Assembly: GCA_963576785.1 (NCBI GenBank)
Contig: OY756149.1
Coordinates: 124,001-188,000, forward strand
DNA length: 64,000 nucleotides
Direction of reading: 5' to 3'
From: Chlorophyllum brunneum
Lineage: Eukaryota > Basidiomycota > Agaricomycetes > Agaricales > Agaricaceae
This document shows positions 49,081 to 60,534 of this stretch, in pieces. Numbering within the stretch: the first letter of the stretch is position 1; each line of letters begins with the position of its first letter. Made by a program: the position numbers and the translations under genes. The notes beneath the pieces are model-generated. The model was not told the origin of the DNA. It worked only from the letters and a program-made list of their open reading frames with translations, and searched no databases.

Positions 49081-51315
49081 CTAAAAATGTGGAATAGTAC
49101 TCGTCCATGGTACACTCCGGAAGGTGTCGTGGGGTAGATCCCCTAAATTCCGCAGAGACGTGAAAGCAAGAGTTATCAAGGCAATCCTACCAAGGATATA
49201 CATCGGCATACCTATCCTCGCAGGACTCGCAGCGAGGAATTTCAAAAACTGATATATCTCGGCCCTCGGAACAATACAAAAGGGCGATATCCTCGGGGTC
49301 CTGCTGGTCGTCGCCACTCTAAACTGTGGAAAGGAACTTCGACGATACGCAATCCACAAAGCAACAGTAGGTGGGACGCAGCAAATCACGAGAGTGGACA
49401 CGCGCCAGAGGGTACGCTCAGCGTCTGAGGGAAAATGTGATGACCATCCAAATGCATGGATTGCACCAAAAACTGATGTCAAGAAGAAAACAGTGTACCA
49501 GATTCTGAGACGCGCCACCACATCCAAGGCCCCTGAAGGACCGGCGTAGAATGTCGGGACCCTTAACGGGTAACGATTGTCCAACCAAGGCTCGAGGGAG
49601 GCTTGGGACGTTCCCGCCATTGACGCAAGAGGGGAAAGCAAGAAGACGAAAAACCGATAAGGCCCAAACGTATATAGAACCATGAAAATGATATAAGGAA
49701 ACCAGAGGGGGAGAACGATACACATCTGCAATATCCATGGTTGCCTGCGAAGATACCATGGAACGTAGAAGTCGATGGAAAGGGTATTTTCACGGGGGAC
49801 AAAGGACGAGAGATCATCCTCTTCTACGTCATCAGGACTGACGTGCACGGTGTACCATCCGCCATCCAGAGTAATGACGATACAACGAGGAAAGCATGGG
49901 AAATTCCACGCCAGTCTATAGTGCCACCTAGGGGGCGTGTATTCGACAGGAGTGACTGTCCTGCGAATGAGGTGGGAAGGCGGTGCCGAGGATTGATCGG
50001 TTTGGGAGACTACATCAACCTCTATACCGGGGAACCATGGTAGTTCCTTGAGGTCCCACTCTTCAACATCCTCCGTCGCATCGGGATCTTCATCCTCAAT
50101 AACCTCCTCATGGTCGTCATCCTCTTTATCAAGCTCTTTGCAATCAGGTGGAGGTGGTGTGATTACAAGGGTATGGGCTCCCGAGCTCGGGCTGCTCTTC
50201 ATCACCTCTTCATCGCCATCCAAGAACCAAGGAATCTCCCTCGGCTCATCCCAATCAAAATCATCCACATCCTCCAAATCATCAAATGCCATAACCGGGA
50301 TTGAAAGCTGATCACTGATAGTTTCGCCTCGAGAATGAGGCCGCAAATCATGCAATCGAGTGTGGTATTCCTCCTGCATAGATATCGGTCTCGAAGGAGA
50401 GATCTCATTGACTCGAATCGGGCATTGGACGTTCAAAGGCTTGTACCACCATAGAATATAAGTAGCAATATTCAGAGTTGCAAACGCCAGCGTAATAGTT
50501 TCCAACTCTGTCAAAGGCAATCCATTGGACACTCGTGCAAAGTATTGAACCCCGAACCAGATAGTCTGTAGGAGAGCAACGCCCTTTGAAAACATATCTC
50601 CTTTACTGCGGTCCATAAGTTCTTCTTCTGTGTAGTATGGAACGAGATTCATATCACGTTCCAGATCGATGTCTTCAAGGAAGAGTGTCCAATATGGTTG
50701 ATCCTCACGAAAGATCATGTAACCCCCCATTTCAGCAAAGTACCCATGGGTTAACGTCCACCTCTGTAAACGTAGATCTACTCAAATATGAGTCCACATA
50801 AGGGGTAAAATTTCAATACAACTTACTTTCGCCACCATAACCACAAGGAAACATAGAATCCCAGAATATCCTAAAGCAAGAACGGTTGTCCTCTAATCAT
50901 AGTATCATTATCAGAATTCCCGTAATGAAAAAAAAAAAAAAATACCTGGTATTCCTCGACTTTCATTATACATTTTAACAAGCCTCCGAGCAGAAAACCA
51001 TTGTCTCATAGCCCACATCGTTACACATTCCGGCGCAATCCACGCATACGCCATAACCATCAACCGATTCTTGATTTTCGACTTCCAATCCGCTTTCGGC
51101 GAAGGAATATTCGGATGAACAGCAACCCAAGTACAAGCAAAGATAGTCGCCAAACACGACCATATGATATCCCATATCGTTCTATTATCATCAAGAAGAA
51201 ATGCATTCGAATCCCTCCGTTCCACAATCCGAAGGGAAGGTAAGATTTCGCGTTTGATCACAGGGGCACCGAAGAGTGAATGAGCAAAGGCGAGGATTAG
51301 GAAGAGACTAATCAT
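49081..51315 (-). CDS. Multi-pass membrane protein of a basidiomycete family of unknown function
   Basis: It starts MISLFLILAFAHSLFGAP. Characteristic blocks of a widespread agaric membrane-protein family follow: RTIWDIIWSCLATIFACTWV, AVHPNIPSP, WIAPECVTMWAMRQWFSAR, WTLTHGYFAEMGGYMIF, LPLTELETITLAFATLN and WWYKPLNVQCP. Then comes an acidic cytosolic-looking loop (EDDDHEEVIEDEDPDATEDV) and several hydrophobic segments to the end. The main exon is about 49081-50760. The first exon ends near 50945, beside a long T run on the minus strand, and I could not settle the phase of the small exon between them (about 50827-50889). Transport or signalling functions have been suggested for no member that I know. 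Confidence 0.7.
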
Positions 51316-51736
51316 TTGTATCGAGCCATTGGATAAATGTGTGTGGAAAGGTAAGCATGCGTGTTGAGCTGAATTATAAGGTGCTGTGAAAACACCGCCT
51401 CGTACAAATCACTGGACCACGTATTCTGAGGAGAAAGGTAGAGTATGGAAGACGACGTTAGAAGTTGATTTCCAAGGCTTAATATAAAGCTGTTCAACAG
51501 CCTTCGCACGCAGTACTAGGTTACATCACCCCTAGTATATTTTTAACGGGGATTTGGGGTCTGAGTGCGGCTGATACGGGGGGGGAATGGTGTGGAAGGT
51601 TACATCCTTTGTTCCGTATCAGAGAGCTCCGATGTAAAGGTATGTGGTTTAATGCTGCGCACAATTATCCATCACCGACGGCGCAGTCGTTGATGTGTGA
51701 GAGAAACTCTGTAACATTGATCTCAACCACGTTATG
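51316..51736. other. intergenic region
   Basis: No gene was recognised. Confidence 0.45.
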
Positions 51737-53821
51737 TCATCTACCTCGCACAAGACACACACAATTCCAAAACCAATTTCTCTGCCTCAAGAGACCTTGG
51801 TTTAATAGCACACAAAAATGGTAAAGGAACCCTAACTCATACAATGAGTAATCCGTGTTTCGTCGAGATTTGAAAACGTACGAAGTTACAGCAGGTTCAA
51901 ACTCCATACGTGGTTCCACCACATCACCACGATCCCCGACCTTCTTACTGATATCAAAAGCGGCCAACACGCCACACACAGCATACATCAAAATGGACAA
52001 TGCCAATGATTTACCCACGCAAACTCTAGAAATCAAAAAAAAATTAATGTTTATACCTGATACCTCAGCTATAAGCAAACCTCCGACCGAAACCCCAAAT
52101 AAGATCAGTATTCCTTATTGCACCTTCATCCAACGTCCCATCCGAATTCAAGAATCTCTCTGGAAGAAAATCCAATGGATGGGGAAATTTACGAGGGTCT
52201 TGCATCATAGCCCTACAATGAGAATAAGGGTTTTTGACATCAGGAGATAACCGGATATAACGTACCATATATTTGGTATAATAACAGATCCTTTGGGGAT
52301 TCTGTATCCGTGATAAGAGCATTCCTCTGTTGTAAGATGAGGAAGACCTAAAGGAGTTTCAGTACGAGGTTTTTGTGTGTAAAATGACGAACCAATAGGA
52401 CCAAGTACATGCCATCTGGAGGTATTATTAAAAATCCGCAGAAGTACTTGAGTTCGTACCTCAGAATCTCGTATACCACCGCCATACAAAAAGGGAGACT
52501 CGCAAAATCATCATGAGTAGGTATTTGTCGTCCGTGTTTCGCCATAACAGCATCGATTTCTGCTTGTGCGCGTTTTTGCTTTGCTGGGTAAAGAGTCATG
52601 GTGAGGAAGAATACGTTGAGAGCGCCGGCTGTAGTTGATGTCCCTCCTACAATACATCAACAAAGACGCCATAGAGATTTTTATTTCGAATACCTATAGA
52701 CATCGACGCTAATGCTTTCTGCAAGATATGTTCTTCTGCCATATCGATGTCGTGAAGTTCCTCCGAAATCACAGAAGGAATAATCATCTATCACAAAAAC
52801 CAATGAGAAACAAAGATAAGTGTGGAAATAGGAAACAGACCGAGTTACTCGGCGCGGCCATGTTCTCCTTTGCATGAAAAAAAGGGATATCAAGAAACGC
52901 TCGAAGATCCTCTCTCCAAAATTTCGCTTGTTGCTTAAACGACACCCATTCGGGGCAAAACCTCAACAAAGGGAAAGTATCGATGAGGAATCGACCTGGA
53001 GTGACAGCAGCTACCAAACCCTCAATAGCCTTCCGCGCAAGACCAACATATTTATCGTCCTCCACCGCAACATCAATTCCATAAGTCGACGAAATGGATA
53101 CAGAACCCGCAAGTCTATATTTGATTTAAAATCAGTAAGATTTCAAGAACAAGAGTTGGTGTGGAGGGATATACTTGACGGTATGATCCATGAAAGAATC
53201 CGGCGTCCAAAGTAGATTTCGTAAAAAATAATGTGTGTATTTAACGACATGAGGTCTTTGCCATCTATAATCAGTAAACCCCACAACCGCATTCCTCGAG
53301 TCCATCAACGATCTCGAGAAATATTTCGCCAAAAGCCGTCTCGAGATCCGCCAAGCATCATTATTCGGAAGACAATTAAGCACCCAATCGCATTCGAGTA
53401 TACACGCAATCATCCAAGAATAAGGTCTTGATAGTATCGCGTCAGTGGTTTTTTTTTTACTTTTTGGGAAACAAGTAACCTTCCTGAAGAAATACGTGAT
53501 CGTTTATCCAAAAACTCAATCGCATGTTCTCGAGAATTGAGAATAACGATATCAGTGCCAAAGATGTTCATATACAATATATCCGAACCTAACCCCCCTT
53601 CTCAAATAATCAAAAACCTCACATATATATGAAAGCTTACGATATTCCCTCGACCACTCCGCATAAGTCTTCCACTCAAACCCCGAAGGAAGACTCAAAA
53701 GACTCCCAATGATCGGTAACCGAGTCGGACCAGGTGGAAGAGGAAGTCGATAGCGCGATCTATTACGCCAGTACAAAGACGCAACAAGAGTCGCAAGTGA
53801 GAAGACGAGCAGAGTTTGCAT
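51737..53821 (-). CDS. Cytochrome P450 (OrdA-like)
   Basis: It is a haem monooxygenase anchored in the ER. It starts MQTLLVFSLATLVASLYWRN (membrane anchor), then LPLPPGPTRLPIIGSLLSLP. Later exons carry the I-helix region (AGALNVFFLTM-like near 52610), a K-helix YEILR with WHVLGPIGLPH across a short intron (near 52400), PKGSVIIPNIW, a PERF motif (DFLPERFLNSDG) and the haem loop GFGRRVCVGKSLA split by an intron near 52060, with its Cys ligand. The gene has ten or so short introns. The last residues after FEPAVTSYVFKSR may include unspliced intron, so the true stop is uncertain. Its neighbours do not form an obvious biosynthetic cluster, so the substrate cannot be inferred. Confidence 0.85.
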
Positions 53822-53961
53822 GGAGAGGGGTCGTTCTTTTGTTTACTCGCACGGGCGGATCTACACCAGAAGTGACTTGCACACATGCACTGACCGTGGG
53901 AAATATCATCACCCCTTCATCGCAAACCAGTGTCTCTCCTAAAAAGCTTACTCCTCCAACA

Positions 53962-54441
53962 ATGTCAACAGCAAAATACCACCGAATCCCCTCATCCCCC
54001 TCCTCCATCCAACTCTCTAAAACCCGCAAAAGCTCATCCACAGAATCCATCACCACCACCTCTTCCATCACTCTCCTCTCCCCCAACGACCAAGACACAT
54101 CCGAACGAGGCTACTCCAGAAACCACCACCTACAACCACCACCACCACCAACACACCCCCCAGACTCCCGTTTCAATCAACCAAAACCCTCCCCCTACGC
54201 TCGCCTCTCCCTCCTCCTCTTCCTCCTCATCTCATTCTACTTCGCCTTCACCCTCCGCTCCTCCATCTTCTATTCCATCCTCTCCCAACAAGACCAAAAA
54301 ATCCACGCCGAGAGTGAGAAATGGGCTGAATGGGCAGAAGCTCAGGTACGCTCTTATTCTTCGAAGGAATTTGGATCTGAGGGATGGGGTATAGGATTCT
54401 TATTGAGCTGCTTGTCGTTATCGAATGACAATTCCTTTTGA
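53962..54441 (+). CDS. Small single-pass membrane protein, function unknown
   Basis: From MSTAKYHRIPSSPSSIQLSK the frame is a Ser/Thr/Pro-rich cytosolic segment with a polyproline run (HHLQPPPPPTHPPD). One TM helix follows (ARLSLLLFLLISFYFAF) and then an acidic stretch (QQDQKIHAESEKWAEWAEAQ). A GTACGC donor lies directly after that, so further exons could follow instead of the stop at 54441. The open frame extends upstream to 53734 across the P450 start, but that part is probably a shadow. The arrangement of one TM near the middle and low-complexity flanks is all that can be said. Confidence 0.45.
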   Translation: MSTAKYHRIPSSPSSIQLSKTRKSSSTESITTTSSITLLSPNDQDTSERGYSRNHHLQPPPPPTHPPDSRFNQPKPSPYARLSLLLFLLISFYFAFTLRSSIFYSILSQQDQKIHAESEKWAEWAEAQVRSYSSKEFGSEGWGIGFLLSCLSLSNDNSF

Positions 54442-54837
54442 TACCCCCCCGCCTGTGCACGTAGAAATCAATCCTTATTATCTATTTCAATTTACAAGAT
54501 CTTGTACTCTGGATTCTGGTCTCCTTTCTTAATGCGTATCCTATTCCGAGGTATTAATCGATATAACCCCCCCAAGTCAAAACCACCCATGGATTTTCAG
54601 AGATCACCCTTTGGAACGCTTAATATTTCAACGATATATATCTACTACGCATTCCTCAAAACACCCGCTCGCCAAAAAAAATAAATCACAAAATAAAACA
54701 AAAGAATAACACAGCGTAAATTAACATACACACATCCCCACTTGAAATTCCTTTCCGTCAGAAAAGTCGTTCCCTAATTCATAAAACTCATCATTCCACC
54801 ATCACTAAAGAGCCCATTGCGAGAAACGAAGACAAGC
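54442..54837. other. intergenic region
   Basis: It is AT-rich. No gene was seen. Confidence 0.45.
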
Positions 54838-56789
54838 TCAGAGATTATACTCAAACCACGCAGACCTATCACCCAGATGAAAATCTTCTCGACTCCTCGT
54901 CATCGTGCTCCTAATCGCCCGTTTCTTCTTATTCTGATCCCAAAGGTAATACCAATTGAGCGCAGAGAAAATAACCATAATAACAGAGAACACCAAGAGC
55001 GTGATGGTTGCTTTGGTATACCGCGGCGGAGCACTCAATGAACCCAAAAGCCACGTGGCTAGAATTCCTCCCGAGTTGGTAAGAATGAATCCTATCGCGA
55101 TGGCTGTTGCTCTTCGAGTATGCGGAGTAGCATTATTGGCGAGCCAGGTGGAGAGCGTTGGAGCGACGATGTAGGTCCCTGGAATAGAGAAGAAAAGAGA
55201 ACCGTATTGCACGCTGTGACTTTGGGAACCTACACCCATACTGTATCAGAATTCCTCAAACCTTGGAGAAGGCTGGGAAGGATCGTACCGAGGAACATGG
55301 CAAAGCCAATGACACACATGAACGAGGAGACGATCATGACAACTCCACGGCAGCGATAGTGATCGGAAATGTAGGCTGCGATGGTCGCGGCTGAGGAGTA
55401 TTAGTTCCCACGTTGAATTTTGCTTATGAGGCTGATACGTACTAACGAAGGCAACAGCAAACGGTGGAACCGACATAAGGTTGGCATTAGCAGCGGTATA
55501 TCCGAGGCCTTGGATAATAGACGGTGCGAAGCTGCGCGGATAGTCATGTCAAAAATTTCGAATTCAAGAACACATCAGGTATTACTCACTAGGCAAGAGC
55601 ATAGAGAACGGTTCCTGTGGGTAGGAGGTGAATTGCCATTGGCGTTATGATCCACATCCAGTGACTGACCATCAACGAAGAGAACGACACCCAGCAGCCA
55701 GACTTGAGGAAGCATGAATGCGCGGCCAACTTCACGCCAGCTAAAGCCATCGACAGACTCGTTGTTACCACTAACACCGTCCTCCTTGAGTTTCGCAATG
55801 ATATAGTGTTTCTCCTTGTCATTGAGGAAATATGCGTGGGCAGGACTTCTCGGTAGGAGCCAATATCCGGCTATACCAAAGAGGAATGTGAAGAGACCCT
55901 CAAGGATGAAAACCCAGGCCCAGCCAGGCTTGCCGCCGACTCCATCCATATGAATGATACCAAAAGCGAGTATGCCGGAGAATGCGCCGGATAACGAAGC
56001 AGCTTGGAAGAAAGCGGAAACTCTACACCATCATCAGTCTAATTCCCTCGTTCCTTTCACGAATTCCACCCACCTCCATTGGAGTCTTTGCCGCGGGTAG
56101 AAGAACGAAAGGTAGAGAACAAGACCAGGGAATACACCACCTGTATTCCAGTCGGTGAGCAAACTTTCGTGTGCGACCGTGAAGACTGACCCTCGAGCAA
56201 TCCAAGGAAGAAACGGGCGACCAAGAGACCGTGATAAGTTGTAACGACACCTATTTCCGCGGAAATAAGAGTCGGTTACCCGGAATAACGGGGTGTGCCT
56301 ACCTTGCAGGGTGGCAACAACGCCCCAAAGAGCCAACATCGTGGGCAACATCAGATTAGGGCCAACAGTCTGTCAGATGATCTGTGAACAAGTCTCGCTC
56401 CCTCGGCGTTCTTCTTACCTTGAGTAGCAGATTTGAAGGTAGTTCTGCCACAATGTAGGGCACATACGTCACAGTCAGTGCAACGCTGTATTGGTGGTTG
56501 GTCATCCCGAGGTCCTGCTGGAGACCTGCAACACGAGCATTCCCCACATTCGTACGATCCTGGGCACATACAGTCAGTCTTCCTGGTCGCAAACACGCTG
56601 CTGCCTACGCACTATGAATGACAGGAGATAGAACATTGCCACCACGGGCAAAATAAAGAGGTCGAGCCTTCTCCATACACGTTTATCCAAAGCGTCGTCT
56701 ACGAGAATGGGAGAGTCGCTCCTGCCAGACTTGTCGCTGGCGGTGTGTTTCTCGGGGTCAGAGGACGAGTGGGACGACGCTCTATCCAT
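54838..56789 (-). CDS. MFS transporter, allantoate permease (ACS) type
   Basis: This is a 12-TM secondary transporter of the anion:cation symporter group, which carries nicotinate, allantoate or related organic anions in fungi. It starts MDRASSHSSSDPEKHTASDK. Family blocks follow: RVWRRLDLFILPVVAMFYLL, DRTNVGNARVAGLQQDLGM, YVPYIVAELPSNLLLK, GGVFPGLVLYLSFFYPR, SGAFSGILAFGI, KPGWAWVFILEGLFTFLFG, APTLSTWLANNATPHTRRAT and GFILTNSGGILATWL. The C-terminus (AIRSTMTRSREDFHLGD) is cytosolic. Several short introns interrupt it, for example near 56600, 56400, 56260 and 55990. It looks intact. The substrate cannot be told from sequence alone. Confidence 0.87.
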
Positions 56790-58362
56790 GGGGGACGACG
56801 GAGAGGTGCGACGGGGGTACGATAGACGGGAAGGGCGATATAGTGATGGAGAGGGTAATTATACTCGCGTCAGGCAATAGATGCCTCCGAAGCCACAGTC
56901 CCATCTCAGCCTGTACACACTCGGCTACCCACAACTCCGATCATCGACTCAAGTCACGTGCGTCAGGCATCCCATCCTCAAAGTCACTTCCCCTGACAGT
57001 CCCCCTGCCAATGGAAGAAGCCACCTTACTTCCAAACCTGCACGACTTTGGATTTCCCATCACCCTACACATCAACGTATAGTCAGCCGTATTGACAGCG
57101 TACCCGCTAATCTACACCTACGCGAGCATTTTTTTTCTCTTGCCTGTCTGACCTGTAAAGTGTCATACATGAAGCACATGGCTCTCAGCGTACCTCAAAA
57201 ATTCATTTCATCCTTTCAATCCACTTATCCGAATGCCGAACACTCGGTCCCTATCAGCCGACAGAAGCATTGCTTCCATCGAACTTTATAAACATAATTA
57301 TCACAGTTGGAATAAACCTGCTCCAATGTGGCGTGTGCGCCCGAGCTCGATCCGGTGCTCGCCCGCAGTCACGGCCGATACACACTCCATAGGAATCGTC
57401 ACCAAACAACCACATCCCTACAACACCACACCCATTTCACCGTTGTCTTCTCTGTTCTATATCTTCTTCAAGATCTTTCCACTTGGAGATAACCATTTAC
57501 AATTTCCACCACACGACCCTGCCGTAGTTATTTTTAGGTTTAACACTTTTTTCAAAAAAACTTCACATGCCAAGTCCAAGAGTCAATCCCTTCGCTGCCA
57601 TTACCATGGAACTTTGAACCTTTATTTCGGGTTCCTCGAAACCGCTTTTGCGTATAAATTCCACCGTTTTCCAGGCACGGCTTCAACTTGTGTGTGTGTG
57701 TGTGTGTGTGTCATTTTTGGCGTGAGCGACAAGAAAGCTTTTCACACAACTTGGTTATTTTTTTATCCCGCTGTCTGGTTCTTGGCTCTCACAGCCATAT
57801 GGTTCTCGACAGAGAGAACCTTAAATGATATGGTTCAATCAATCACTGTCATCTCCTCCCGCTGACTGACAGATGATTCCTCGGTCTCAATTCTTCGTGG
57901 AGCCGAGAATTGGTAGGAGGATATTATGAAATGGGCGCTTCTATTTCGAAACCCTAAAGGATCCTCACAAACTGCGCATGCAAGATTAATCAAAATGTGA
58001 TTCCTTGAGATATATGTTACACACACAGATAACTTATAAGCGGAAAGCTACTCATAACAACAACAACCCAAAAAATCCCGGCGAGCCAAACATAAAAAGA
58101 AATCCAAGTCCACGATGAATACACCATTTTTCGAGCGACTTTTCCGTTGTTCATCAGATTGCCCTAGACTCTTTAACAGACATAACACCAATTTCAATGT
58201 TCTCTTGTTCCCTCGTATTTGAACTCATCGCTCGAGAAGAGCTTAAATCAAAAGACTAAAAAAAATCTCAAATTCAGAACATCTATATATCCAAAAACTT
58301 CAACTCACCTTTGATCTTCCAGTAAACGAAAGATGAACCTAACACCACACAAAAAATCAGGG
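56790..58362. other. 1.5 kb region without a recognised gene
   Basis: A plus-strand frame at 57233-57865 is low-complexity and spans a TG repeat, so it is not supported as a gene. A TTTATAAAC-like element occurs near 57290. Confidence 0.45.
57689..57711. repeat. (TG)n microsatellite
   Basis: There are about 11 uninterrupted TG units. Confidence 0.9.
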
Positions 58363-60534
58363 TCAACAAGAATCAAAGACACACGTAATACCCACCCCTT
58401 GCTGTTTACTACTACTCCCATCCCGGAACGAATCACTCGTAAATAACACATTCGTCGGTAACCCATTCCCTTGTCCCGTTATCTTCACAAATCCAGCTCG
58501 GGCATTCAATGTAGACATCAACGCATTCGTATACAATTTGGATAATGCCAAATCCCAAACGAAATTCCTATATTATGTGCAGTCAGAACAGCTTTATCAA
58601 CACGAAAACATAGAAGACTCACAAGGTTGTGTTCTGGATAGATCAGACATCATCGGGGTCAGTAATCTTATGTTTTTTTTGGGCTTCCGCGGGGATGGTG
58701 TTCCCGGGTGTGCGAGAGAAAAGGATGGATGGAGACTCACGGGTAGGACAAGGAAACAAATAACATCCAATACTGCAAAGATCGCCGTGATGAGACCAGT
58801 CTGAACAGTCATTCTTATGATCTAAATCACAATCCACATCACAACTGCCAAAAAAAAAAAAAAAAGTACGAACCTTGTTAATCGTATCATCAGTCTGCAC
58901 AAAACCCGTTTTCCTCTTCGCCTAAATCACAAATAATAAGAATCCAAACACCACAGAACAAAGCCCAAACGTACAAGACTATGCACCAAAGACACAGTGA
59001 TAATCACATCCCCAATCGCAGAAGCAAGTAACCAAGTCAAAGCCGGCCAATGCAAATCCGGTTTCCGAGAAAATCGTCGAACAGCTGTCACAGTATACGC
59101 AAGCCATATACCTCCACCTTTATCCCACAACACCCATCAATCAATCCTCTCTTTTTAGAAACAATGGAGGAGGATTACGTACCGGAAGAAACTAAAGAAA
59201 AGAATCCGATTATGGCTGGGATGTACCATCGTGCACTAATGATACTGATTCTCCATGCGATGAAAATTTGAACTGGGGTTGAAACTGCCACCTATATCAT
59301 TTGTAACAAAGTGTCAATGGTGTTCGCAGGGCGGCCTGTTCAGAAGCTTTTGCAGTACGTACCGTCATGATCGGATCTACATAATATCCCGCACGTGCAT
59401 CCAATCAGAGTCCATGTGATGATGCATAACAATAATACAAGGCAATGGAAGACCGCCCATTTTTGCGCGCGATTCCAGTGGATATCGTACGTGGTGTCGT
59501 TCGATAATAATCCAAAACCAGCGAGGAGAGAAGAAGAGTCGGGTAAGACCCAGAGTCAGCATTTTCGGGTTCTTCAATATCATTTCGCAAAATAAAACTC
59601 GCGATCCTGATCCCAAGAAGGCCAATACGAAGTCCTCAACCGATACTCCTCTGACACCAAAGAAGGTTATCGGTAGGATGGGCACGAGTACGATAACTGA
59701 GCGTCATAGCGCGCATTTTGGGGGAGAAGAGCAAGTAATAACTCGTTTCTCACCTGAGGGTAACACTACCTGGGGTCAGCTTTATTCTTAAGCCGCACAA
59801 TAACGCAATACTTACGAACGGGGAAAAATGTCGTGGCCGCAGGTGTACCTGCAATAACGAGAGAGGTGGTGGTTAAGCGGTGTTTAAGGAGTACCGATGG
59901 AGAGCGTACCATATTTGAGAATTAATGGCTCGTATAGCAGTCCTATACTGAATCCTGTGTTGATAGTTTCTACTACAACCAAGTAGAAGATCTTTTTTAA
60001 CAATTCGTCAGCAATCGTACGTTGTGGATTGTGAAAATACTTACGAAGAGCCTCAGCCATTTTGCATCCCTGTGTGGTGAGGATTCAGTTCATCATACTT
60101 CGGACCGACGTCGAGCTCAATCTGCTCCGTATAAACGGAGCACGGCTAAGACTCCAACGCCACAAGGAACACATACTCACCTTTTGTACGTCTGGAAGTA
60201 TATCAGGGCCTATTGGTAAAAGAGACACAGAGGAGAGAGATATATGTCAATCATCTACACCTTGGGTGGGTCCATCCCTGACTTACTTGGACAGCCATAA
60301 CCTGAATTTCCCACCTTTTTAAATCAGCTGAACGACCAATGGAGGAATCGCAAACATACCCCGTATAGCATTGTATTGAAAAATGCACCTGTCGCTTGTT
60401 AACTTCTCAGTACTCAATATCAACAAGGGAACACACCAATTAGCATTGGCCCAAACCTATACAATTTCGTTAGTTCTCCCCTAGGCACTCTGCTGGATTG
60501 GATTCACTTACAGCAGCGGTATAGGCGGTGGCAT
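58363..60534 (-). CDS. Multi-pass membrane protein, DUF6534 family
   Basis: A chain of small exons from 60534 reads MPPPIPLLFGPMLIGAFFNT, MLYGWEIQVMAVQALIYFQT, then YKRDAKWLRLF. Next come VVVETINTGFSIGLLYEPLI, a middle portion with WLDARAGYYVDPIMTV, STPVQIFIAWRISIISARW, GGGIWLAYTVTAV, LTWLLASAIGDVIITVSLVH, AKRKTGFVQTDDTINK, MTVQTGLITAIFAVLDVIC and LALSKLYTNALMSTLNARAG. This is the DUF6534 signature found in large numbers in agarics, with about seven TM helices, resembling receptors in topology. The middle exons (59400-59700) are hard to place by eye. No function is known; a signalling role is often guessed. Confidence 0.78.

Noticed and set aside
50048..50311. Ser-rich plus-strand frame
   Set aside because: It is the complement of the acidic loop of the membrane protein at 49081-51315.
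57233..57865. 210-codon plus-strand frame
   Set aside because: It runs through the TG microsatellite, reads as low-complexity (VCVCVC) and has no family match or promoter support.
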